Positions 51,865 to 56,223 of a stretch of DNA of 56,223 bases are shown piece by piece. Numbering within the stretch: position 1 is the first letter of the stretch; the number at the start of each line of letters is the position of its first letter. The notes below the pieces were generated by a model. That model saw only the letters and a list, made by a program, of their open reading frames with translations, was not told the DNA's origin and did not search any database. The position numbers and the translations under genes were made by a program. The DNA lies in the IMG/VR virus record IMGVR_UViG_3300006735_000039, positions 1 through 56,223 of that record. The stretch is one strand, 5' to 3'. Source of the stretch: a virus.

Positions 51865-52099
51865 ATCTATTGCTTGTTGTAGTCGGATGGTCCGACCCGT
51901 TTACTTTTTCTTGAAACAATTCCACTATGGCACTAGCTTGCATTCTAGCGTATGTTTCCTGTTGCGTGTATGTACCTGCTCTTTGTGGGCTTGGTAGCTT
52001 ACAAGTTAAATCGGCTGAATCTTCTTGACTGAAAACGTATGTGTCCTGTCCCATAAGTATTGCCCTAGTAATCTTCTGTGTTAATTCGTACTTATTCAT
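51851..52099 (-). CDS. Hypothetical early protein with palindrome-encoded tail
   Basis: This encodes 82 residues. It begins MNKYELTQKITRAILMGQDT; the C-terminal NGSDHPTTTSNRYDIR includes copy 6 of the palindrome. Not recognised otherwise. Confidence 0.6.
   Translation of the reverse strand: MNKYELTQKITRAILMGQDTYVFSQEDSADLTCKLPSPQRAGTYTQQETYARMQASAIVELFQEKVNGSDHPTTTSNRYDIR
51882..51896. repeat. GTCGGA palindrome, copy 6 (coding)
   Basis: GTCGGA-TGG-TCCGAC; the minus strand encodes Ser-Asp-His-Pro-Thr about ten codons before the stop. Confidence 0.9.
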
Positions 52100-52101
52100 C
52101 T

Positions 52102-52209
52102 TTAGTGTATAATTAAATTGTAAATAATTAGTCCTACCATTGACACAACACCCACGTATAACACTAGGTATTCTATCAACTCTACCATTGCTTTCTTTTT
52201 ATTTTTCAT
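52102..52209 (-). CDS. Membrane micro-protein (35 residues)
   Basis: MKNKKKAMVELIEYLVLYVG followed by VVSMVGLIIYNLIIH: a basic start and one transmembrane helix. It starts 20 bases after palindrome copy 7. Coding status is supported by its setting only. Confidence 0.5.
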   Translation of the reverse strand: MKNKKKAMVELIEYLVLYVGVVSMVGLIIYNLIIH

Positions 52210-52228
52210 ATGATTATTGTTTAATATG

Positions 52229-52243
52229 GTCGGATTGTCCGAC
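52229..52243. repeat. GTCGGA palindrome, copy 7 (intercistronic)
   Basis: GTCGGA-TTG-TCCGAC between the stop at 52259 and the micro-protein start at 52209 on the minus strand. No hammerhead core adjoins it. Confidence 0.9.
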
Positions 52244-52258
52244 CTTGTTTTCCTGATA

Positions 52259-52561
52259 TTAGTGTAATGTAATTTCTACTGTGTAATTATCCGAACTAGA
52301 ATCCATTATCATTGTGTAACTAATCTCGTACCAATCTTGTTCTTCGTTCCACTTGCACTCAAAGTTGTCAATAAAGGTATACATATGAATTGCTTTGATG
52401 CTTTTTATTACCTCGCTGAATGATAGCTTGGAGTTGCGCCCACTCATAAAGCATAACCTCGCGCCATCATCTGTTACTCTTACTGAAAAGAAATCATCTA
52501 GTGTTACTATCGTGTCTTCCAATAACGAACCCAAGTTCTCAAGCTTTTCTAATTTTGTCAT
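52259..52561 (-). CDS. Hypothetical early protein downstream of a hammerhead ribozyme
   Basis: This encodes 100 residues, mixed alpha/beta (MTKLEKLENLGSLLEDTIVT, LCFMSGRNSKLSFSEVIKSI). Its ATG is 21 bases after the predicted ribozyme cleavage site, so its mRNA would start with UGUAACUAAACUAAA. No family recognised. Confidence 0.6.
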   Translation of the reverse strand: MTKLEKLENLGSLLEDTIVTLDDFFSVRVTDDGARLCFMSGRNSKLSFSEVIKSIKAIHMYTFIDNFECKWNEEQDWYEISYTMIMDSSSDNYTVEITLH

Positions 52562-52575
52562 AATAAATTTAGTTT

Positions 52576-52737
52576 AGTTACAGACTAGACAATCACATCT
52601 CTCTTGATGCAGTTGGTAGTATGCCCATCAATACTATCTATTCCTGTACCATCTACGGATAGCTTTACATGGATGCAAGCATAATCTACTGATTGTTATT
52701 GTCTAGTTTCAACCTTTAAGGTCTCATCAGTATAACT
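52576..52737 (-). ncRNA. Type I hammerhead ribozyme with large stem III insert
   Basis: In minus-strand order: stem I 5' arm AGUUAUA; CUGAUGA (52730-52724); stem II GACC-UUAAA-GGUU; GAA; stem III 5' arm ACUAGACAAU (52707-52698); a 104-base insert; stem III 3' arm AUUGUCUAGU (52593-52584); C at 52583; stem I 3' arm UGUAACU (52582-52576). All invariant core bases are present (CUGAnGA, GAA, A15.1-U16.1, C17, giving a GUC site). Stem I is 7 bp with one G-U pair. Cleavage is expected between 52583 and 52582. It lies between two genes and follows palindrome copy 8. Confidence 0.85.
52594..52697 (-). other. 104-base insert capping stem III of the hammerhead
   Basis: It contains possible hairpins on the minus strand: UAGUAU with AUACUA around an 8-base loop, CUAUC with GAUAG, and GCAUC with GAUGU. 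No meaningful ORF was seen. It may be a structured domain or inserted element that leaves the ribozyme foldable. Confidence 0.5.
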
Positions 52738-52750
52738 TGTGTATTTTATG

Positions 52751-52765
52751 GTCGGATTGTCCGAC
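52751..52765. repeat. GTCGGA palindrome, copy 8 (at a stop codon)
   Basis: GTCGGA-TTG-TCCGAC directly abutting the TAG at 52766 and preceding the hammerhead at 52737 on the minus strand. Confidence 0.9.
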
Positions 52766-52930
52766 CTATTTGTACTCTGGTGGTATCCTGCCCTCACAAA
52801 AATTATTATCGCATTCATCGGTATCCTCGTTGAGGTACCCCATGCAGTGAGGACACTTGTCGGACATAAATTCCTCTCGCTCTTTTTGATAGGTTTCGTT
52901 TTCGAATTTCTCTAATTCTTGATTTTCCAT
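52766..52930 (-). CDS. Small zinc-finger-like protein (54 residues)
   Basis: MENQELEKFENETYQKEREE, then FMSDKCPHCMGYLNEDTDEC and FCEGRIPPEYK. Cys in CPHC plus two later Cys could bind one zinc ion. Its leader reads UCUGUAACUAG before the ATG, like the sequence downstream of both ribozyme sites, but no hammerhead is present here. Confidence 0.6.
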   Translation of the reverse strand: MENQELEKFENETYQKEREEFMSDKCPHCMGYLNEDTDECDNNFCEGRIPPEYK

Positions 52931-52942
52931 ATTAATATAAAC

Positions 52943-53056
52943 CTAGTTACAGAATGTATGTAAAGTATATAGTGCGAATATGAATACTGCGCCAGCAATA
53001 ACGCAAGCGCATACAGAATAGATTAAAATCTTTGCTATCGGTAGTATTGTCTTCAT
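52943..53056 (-). CDS. Membrane micro-protein (37 residues) downstream of a hammerhead ribozyme
   Basis: ATG at 53056; MKTILPIAKILIYSVCACVI then AGAVFIFALYTLHTFCN, a single transmembrane helix with several Cys. A longer frame extending upstream to 53242 would overlap the 139-residue gene and the ribozyme, so this start is preferred. The predicted cleavage site lies 22 bases before the ATG. Confidence 0.55.
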   Translation of the reverse strand: MKTILPIAKILIYSVCACVIAGAVFIFALYTLHTFCN

Positions 53057-53072
53057 GAGTAATATAATTTTA

Positions 53073-53136
53073 GTTACAGACAAGGAATACTCTGTACTTC
53101 TTCCTTGTTTCGGACTTCCATCCTCATCAGTGTAAC
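53073..53136 (-). ncRNA. Type I hammerhead ribozyme, compact
   Basis: In minus-strand order: stem I 5' arm GUUACA (53136-53131); CUGAUGA (53130-53124); stem II GGA-UGGAAG-UCC; GAA (53111-53109); stem III ACAAGGAA, a 13-base loop, UUCCUUGU (53087-53080); C at 53079; stem I 3' arm UGUAAC (53078-53073). Every conserved core base is present and all arms pair perfectly. Cleavage is expected between 53079 and 53078 (GUC site). It sits between the 139-residue gene and a micro-protein gene, right after palindrome copy 9. Confidence 0.9.
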
Positions 53137-53139
53137 ATG

Positions 53140-53154
53140 GTCGGATAGTCCGAC
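53140..53154. repeat. GTCGGA palindrome, copy 9 (at a stop codon)
   Basis: GTCGGA-TAG-TCCGAC overlapping the last base of the TAG stop of the 139-residue gene and three bases from the hammerhead on the minus strand. Confidence 0.9.
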
Positions 53155-53573
53155 TACGCCATTTCAGGAGTAAGACACTTTGCAAGTGCCTCCCCAATAA
53201 TAGCGAACTCATCCTTTGTAAGAGTGCAGTCATCCGATTCAACCAGCTTGATGATTTGCTCTAGCGTATCAACCTCCTTAACTTTCGGCTTGTGGTCGGT
53301 GATGTAGTATTCCTTGGTAGCTTTATCTATTACCATCTTTAGTGGTGTACCATCCCATTCCTTGTGGGTAGTTACTTTGCGTATCGTTCTGGTTAGCGTA
53401 TCTACGAATTTGTTGCCTTTAGCTCCAGCTTTAGCGTAGCTTTCAGTAGCCAATTCGCATAGTGATTTGCCATCTTCACCTATCAAGGATTGCTTGATTA
53501 GTTCAGTTACTTTTGCGCCGTTACGAATAGACGATGTGATTGCAGTTTTTAACTGCGATTTGAAATTGCTCAT
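53154..53573 (-). CDS. Hypothetical early protein, first gene of the early group
   Basis: This encodes 139 residues, a basic helical start (MSNFKSQLKTAITSSIRNGA), a central TIRKVTTHKEWDGTPLKM segment and an acidic helical end. It is the first gene after the early promoter at 53947-53977, so it should be made soon after infection. Not recognised; a host-modifying role is a guess. Confidence 0.65.
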   Translation of the reverse strand: MSNFKSQLKTAITSSIRNGAKVTELIKQSLIGEDGKSLCELATESYAKAGAKGNKFVDTLTRTIRKVTTHKEWDGTPLKMVIDKATKEYYITDHKPKVKEVDTLEQIIKLVESDDCTLTKDEFAIIGEALAKCLTPEMA

Positions 53574-53639
53574 TGTATTGAATTTAGTTAGTTAGATAGT
53601 GGAAAGGGTATCGCTCCCTTGTGTATGTTGGTACGACAA

Positions 53640-53654
53640 GTCGGATAGTCCGAC
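53640..53654. repeat. GTCGGA palindrome, copy 10 (leader)
   Basis: GTCGGA-TAG-TCCGAC in the leader of the first early gene, flanked by TGTTGG and CCAACA that could extend the stem. Confidence 0.9.
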
Positions 53655-53714
53655 CTCCAACAACGAATAGATTACACCTAGTCATCTAGTCCACCTAGTT
53701 CCTTGCTAATTATA

Positions 53715-53783
53715 GACCATCTCCATTGGTCTGCTCCCTTGCAGTAAGGTAGCTATCGTTTACACCTATGCCTTAAAACGATA
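53715..53783 (-). other. Structured early leader RNA candidate
   Basis: Successive hairpins: TATCGTTT with AAACGATA (53754-53761 and 53776-53783), CTGC with GCAG (53731-53744), GACCA with TGGTC (53715-53731). CAAGGGAGC-type sequence occurs here and again nearer the gene. It would lie in the 5' leader of the early transcript. Confidence 0.4.
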
Positions 53784-53946
53784 AAAAATTACGGGCATTT
53801 TTTGTACTCGCCAGAGTTCAGCCCTAGTTTCCAACCTAGCGTACCTCTCCCAATGACGTCTTATGTGTTCCAATATACAGTTATCTAGTAATTACTGAGT
53901 CAGATAATGTACTCACTTGCGTGACCTTTTATGTTTTTTGCTGGTG

Positions 53947-53977
53947 CAAAGATAAGACAAATTTTTGAAACTACCAA
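53947..53977 (-). promoter_or_regulatory. Early promoter P1 (leftward)
   Basis: Minus strand: TTG (53977-53975), 20 bases, TATCTTTG (53954-53947), then CACCAG. It would drive the early group with a leader of about 370 bases. A near copy lies 218 bases away. Confidence 0.8.
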
Positions 53978-54082
53978 ACATATTTTGAAAAAACTTTCAC
54001 TTTACTCCAGCGTTACTCTAGGCGTTCTCGGTTCTATCCCTACTCCCGTAGGTAGGTACTAACCTAGTGCTGTTTCTAGTGA

Positions 54083-54097
54083 GTCGGAAAATCCGAC
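54083..54097. repeat. GTCGGA palindrome, copy 11 (control region)
   Basis: GTCGGA-AAA-TCCGAC between the two early promoters. Confidence 0.85.
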
Positions 54098-54164
54098 CTT
54101 CTCTAGTGGTAATCAAGATGTCAATCTAGTGCAGTCCATGAGGTCGTTCCCTCAATTGCTGGTG

Positions 54165-54194
54165 CAAATATCGGAATTTATTTTTAACTACCAA
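54165..54194 (-). promoter_or_regulatory. Early promoter P2 (leftward), near copy of P1
   Basis: Minus strand: TTG (54194-54192), 19 bases, GATATTTG (54172-54165), then CACCAGCAA. It shares TTTGGTAGTT at the -33 end and TTTGCACCAGCAA at the start with P1. The first base of the -7 box deviates. Confidence 0.6.
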
Positions 54195-54390
54195 ACAAAA
54201 AACGTAAAAAGATTAAAAAAACTTTATAAGTTGTTGAAAGCCAACAAGTTACAAAGGTAGATTTTTTACTGGTATCTAGTGCCGTATCTGGTGAGGGGTG
54301 TATTGTGCCGTCTGTCTGTCTATCTAGGCGTACTCTAGTGGCGTGTAAAGGCATATCTTTTTGCAAAGGTAGTATCTACTAGTTCCATTG

Positions 54391-54571
54391 TTGTGCGTGC
54401 GTGTGCGCGCCCCTATGCGTGTCATGTGCATGCGCCCATCATGTGTGTGCGTGTGTGTACGTGAGCGCAAGCGTGTATGTGCGTGCCTATGTGCGTGCGT
54501 GCATACGTGGGTACACGGGTACAGGTATCGGGTTTCTGTTATGCGTTGTACGTGTGTATATATATATATAA
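54391..54571. other. Alternating purine-pyrimidine tract (Z-DNA-prone)
   Basis: About 180 bases dominated by GTGCGTGCGTGTGCGCGC-type steps, ending in GTACGTGTGTATATATATA. It is strikingly G/T-biased on the plus strand and GC-rich against an AT-rich genome. It encodes nothing convincing. Confidence 0.8.
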
Positions 54572-54613
54572 TGCCAAATCTCTGTACGTGCCGCCCTTTT
54601 TTACCTACTTACA

Positions 54614-54650
54614 ACATATATATTATATAGTATATATTATATATATATGT
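54614..54650. repeat. AT-rich imperfect palindrome
   Basis: ACATATATATTATATAG then TATATATTATATATATATGT: only A and T apart from the outer C and G and a central G. It adjoins the alternating tract and could melt easily, as a DNA-unwinding element would. Confidence 0.6.
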
Positions 54651-54704
54651 CGCAAAATGCTAAAATGCTACCTAGAAGCCCCGTAACTTATTGACTCATA
54701 GAAT

Positions 54705-54752
54705 CTTAATGCTCGAGCATATGCTAATAGCAATGCTACGTGCATATGCTAT
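54705..54752 (+). repeat. AGCATATGC-rich upstream element, copy 3
   Basis: CTTAATGCTCGAGCATATGC then TAATAGCAATGC and GTGCATATGCTATATATAAA. It resembles copy 2 to the ATATATGAAT tail. It lies upstream of the rightward gene at 54844. Confidence 0.65.
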
Positions 54753-54808
54753 ATATAAATAGATATATGAATCTTATTAACATCTGTCATTTGAGTAGTA
54801 TATTTTAT

Positions 54809-54816
54809 TAATTTTG
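54809..54816 (+). promoter_or_regulatory. Possible -7 box of the rightward genes
   Basis: TAATTTTG 27 bases before the ATG at 54844. A TTG lies only 15 bases upstream, shorter than at the other promoters. Confidence 0.45.
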
Positions 54817-54843
54817 GAGTATATTAATTTAATACAATTTATT

Positions 54844-55065
54844 ATGTCAAACAAAGTAGACTTCACACAAGCTAAGCCATTAGAGCTAGACAAGAATGCT
54901 GAGATTAAAAAAATGCAAGCTGCCGCTTTGATGCAGAAGCGTGCTGAAAGAAAGGCTTTGCGTATTGACTGCCTACACTTAGTTGTTTCTGGTGGTTATG
55001 CTAAGAACTCTAAGGAAGCTATCAGAGAAGCTAAAGAACTAGTATCTTTCGTTACTAGTGAGTAA
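54844..55065 (+). CDS. Small hypothetical protein, first rightward gene
   Basis: This encodes 73 residues from the ATG at 54844, beginning MSNKVDFTQAKPLELDKNAE, then basic helix (MQKRAERKALRIDCLHLVVS). It is followed within eight bases of overlap by the kinase-like gene. No family recognised. Confidence 0.65.
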   Translation: MSNKVDFTQAKPLELDKNAEIKKMQAAALMQKRAERKALRIDCLHLVVSGGYAKNSKEAIREAKELVSFVTSE

Positions 55066-55690
55066 TATTATTTTTCTTATTGGCGAGGCTGGTAGCGGTA
55101 AGGATACCGTTGCCAAGCTTCTTGCTAAGGATGGGTATAAGAGAATTGCTTTTGCTGATAAGCTTAAAGAAGAATACTACTCTGACTTAGGAATAACTTA
55201 CTGTGCTGAAGAGGAAGATAGAGAGTTTAAGGAAAAGCATAGACAAGGCTTGATTGATTACGGTGAGGCTAAGAGAATATCTAAGGGTCTAAACTACTGG
55301 ATTAATAAAGCCTTTGATGATTACTGGAATGAGGGTCTATTTGTTTTAAAAGATAGCACACCTAACTTAGTAGTTACAGATGTTAGGAGATGTAAAGAGG
55401 TAGAATTTGTTTTATCTATGAAGCTTTTTTCTAATGCTAACGTATTCTTTTACCATGTTGATAGGTTGGTTTACGATAATGACGAGCTAACTATGAAGGC
55501 TTTAAGAAGGGCGGTAAAGACTAGGGGGTTGCTAGATGGTATAATAGATAATAACGGAACCCTTAAAGAACTAAAAGAAGATGTTAGACAAATTAGTAGA
55601 AAGATTGAACGGGAATCTAGACGATTCACAAAGAATAGAACTAATCATCAGATTACTATCCACGATGTACTCGGAGAACTTGGACTTTGA
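55058..55690 (+). CDS. Deoxynucleoside monophosphate kinase-like protein
   Basis: This encodes 210 residues from a GTG start that overlaps the previous stop. The P-loop IIFLIGEAGSGKDTVAKLL at residues 4-22 and the following FADKLKEEYYSDLGI resemble T4 gp1-type dNMP kinases. So does a later NLVVTDVRRCKEVEFV, which would carry the acidic and Arg residues near the substrate. It would supply dNDPs for phage DNA synthesis. The last 40 residues overlap the next gene. Confidence 0.65.
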   Translation: MSNIIFLIGEAGSGKDTVAKLLAKDGYKRIAFADKLKEEYYSDLGITYCAEEEDREFKEKHRQGLIDYGEAKRISKGLNYWINKAFDDYWNEGLFVLKDSTPNLVVTDVRRCKEVEFVLSMKLFSNANVFFYHVDRLVYDNDELTMKALRRAVKTRGLLDGIIDNNGTLKELKEDVRQISRKIERESRRFTKNRTNHQITIHDVLGELGL

Positions 55691-55916
55691 TTTTGGTCTT
55701 ATGATTTCCATAGACCAAACTATAAACGACAAGCTAGATTTTGACGGGTATGTTTTCTGTACAGCAATGGAAGCCGCTAAGTTTTCGTCACTACAGGATA
55801 AGTTATATAACCTTTACCTAGAGCACCACGGTGTAGATGGGGAAGGATTAATAGATGAAGTTATTAAAATTATAAATAAAAATAAAAATGGAGAAGACAA
55901 GAGCACTGATTCGTAA
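55581..55916 (+). CDS. Hypothetical protein overlapping the kinase gene
   Basis: This encodes 111 residues from the ATG at 55581, overlapping the kinase-like gene by 110 bases. An internal ATG at 55665 would reduce the overlap to 26 bases. The upstream residues form a good amphipathic helix (LVERLNGNLDDSQRIELIIR), which mildly favours the longer form. Acidic, helical, unknown. Confidence 0.55.
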   Translation: MLDKLVERLNGNLDDSQRIELIIRLLSTMYSENLDFDFGLMISIDQTINDKLDFDGYVFCTAMEAAKFSSLQDKLYNLYLEHHGVDGEGLIDEVIKIINKNKNGEDKSTDS

Positions 55917-56157
55917 GATTACTAAAGGTGATTTCAAACAAGGACTGTCTTACGCTATAGGTCAAAAGATGAGAACTCCTGCTGGAGACATAGAGGTTGT
56001 TGATATTATTATTGACAGTCAGTGGCAAGAGACTTACGGCAAGATTAGATACAACGTATATGTTGAGGTTGGAGGAATGATTAGAATATGGAAGTCATTC
56101 CCTGAGCACGATGTTACTTTAGAATATGATTTATCTATAGAGACCTATGCAAATTAA
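55888..56157 (+). CDS. Small hypothetical protein
   Basis: This encodes 89 residues, MEKTRALIRKITKGDFKQGL, then a beta-rich body (KIRYNVYVEVGGMIRIWKSF). It overlaps the previous gene by 29 bases and the next ATG by 11 bases. Not recognised. Confidence 0.6.
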   Translation: MEKTRALIRKITKGDFKQGLSYAIGQKMRTPAGDIEVVDIIIDSQWQETYGKIRYNVYVEVGGMIRIWKSFPEHDVTLEYDLSIETYAN

Positions 56158-56223
56158 AGAGAAGTACGAAAACTTTACGCCAGTAGGTAACGAGATATAT
56201 ATTAGTTTAGAAAAAGAAACTAA
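56147..56223 (+). CDS. GroES-like co-chaperonin, N-terminal part (runs off window end)
   Basis: ATG at 56147; 25 codons plus two bases are visible: MQIKEKYENFTPVGNEIYIS then LEKET. The pattern PVGNEIYISLEKE matches the first strands of GroES (LHDRVIVKxxE). The fragment at 1-540 continues exactly where this stops in a GroES alignment, so they are probably one gene across the circular join. The frames differ by one base if the ends are abutted. Confidence 0.55.
   Translation, partial: MQIKEKYENFTPVGNEIYISLEKET

Larger units (their letters stand above)
53574..54843. other. 1.27-kb non-coding control region
   Basis: No convincing gene. A frame at 54388-54630 is an artefact of the GT-rich tract. 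From left to right it holds: a structured minus-strand leader with palindrome copies 10 and 11; two similar minus-strand promoters; about a dozen CTAGT or CTAGTG motifs (53670-54380); an alternating purine-pyrimidine tract; an AT-rich imperfect palindrome; the third AGCATATGC element; and a plus-strand promoter box. It separates leftward early genes from rightward genes. Confidence 0.75.

Noticed and set aside
53057-53242. Upstream extension of the 37-residue membrane protein to a 99-residue frame
   Set aside because: The extension overlaps the end of the 139-residue gene and runs through the palindrome and the hammerhead; the ATG at 53056 fits the leader pattern.
54240-54375. Further leftward promoters at the two TACCTTTG boxes (54246 and 54364 regions)
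   Set aside because: The -7 boxes fit, but no TTG lies 19-20 bases upstream, so they are not called.
53574-54400. tRNA genes in the non-coding region
   Set aside because: Several hairpins occur, but no cloverleaf with a GGTTC-type T-arm and an anticodon stem could be built.
54388-54686. Overlapping open frames of 69-80 residues in the GT-rich tract
   Set aside because: They consist of repetitive Cys/Val/Arg/Met codons produced by GTGCGT repeats and lack any start context, so they are read as artefacts of composition.

Overview
The window reads as an essentially complete genome of a tailed phage, probably podovirus-like, of a flavobacterial (Bacteroidota) host. The evidence is: promoters of the Bacteroidota form TTG-N19/20-TAnnTTTG; three exported proteins whose signal peptides end FGQ; a secreted protein with a type IX secretion sorting tail; and a terminase, portal, capsid, ring and muzzle order like that of crAss-like phages. 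The family assignment is inferred from order and motifs; no search was run. The right end (56147-56223) carries the 5' end of a GroES-like gene and the left end (1-540) carries the rest, so the molecule is probably circularly permuted, although the two halves are out of frame by one base if joined directly.

Layout. 1-826 (+): end of the GroES-like gene and a small gene. 872-2917 (-): two tandem paralogous proteins, probably virion parts, divergent from the morphogenesis genes. 3020-19850 (+): large terminase, portal, scaffold-like protein, major capsid protein, connector/ring-like proteins, a 1488-residue muzzle-like protein and internal (cargo) proteins. 19850-29899 (+): a giant polyvalent cargo protein of 3096 residues, interrupted by an in-frame TGA, with 252 more codons beyond it. 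29995-37497 (+): decoration, lectin-like and exported proteins, a Cys-rich repeat protein with a T9SS tail, and lysis genes (DUF5675-like protein, holin). 37624-39608 (+): a run of very small Lys/Arg-rich proteins. 39610-48076 (-): DNA metabolism (PhoH, phosphoesterase, nucleases, helicase, initiator-like proteins, SSB-like protein, RecE-like nuclease, Erf annealing protein). 48338-53573 (-): an early region of small, mostly unrecognised genes. 53574-54843: a 1.27-kb non-coding control region. 54844 to the end (+): small genes and a dNMP-kinase-like protein leading into the GroES-like gene.

The most unusual content is RNA-level. Two intercistronic gaps on the minus strand (52576-52737 and 53073-53136) hold complete type I hammerhead ribozyme cores; one has a 104-nt insert capping stem III. 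Each follows a stop codon and a 15-bp palindrome, GTCGGA-N3-TCCGAC. That palindrome occurs at least 11 times between 44.7 and 54.1 kb. Some copies lie inside genes, where four of them encode Ser-Asp-x-Pro-Thr in the same frame.

Other points of interest are a phage-encoded T9SS cargo; three dispersed AGCATATGC-rich upstream elements; a duplicated early promoter; and a 180-bp alternating purine-pyrimidine tract beside AT-rich DNA, a candidate replication origin. No DNA polymerase, RNA polymerase, integrase, tRNA or CRISPR array was recognised, so the phage probably depends on the host replisome and RNA polymerase.
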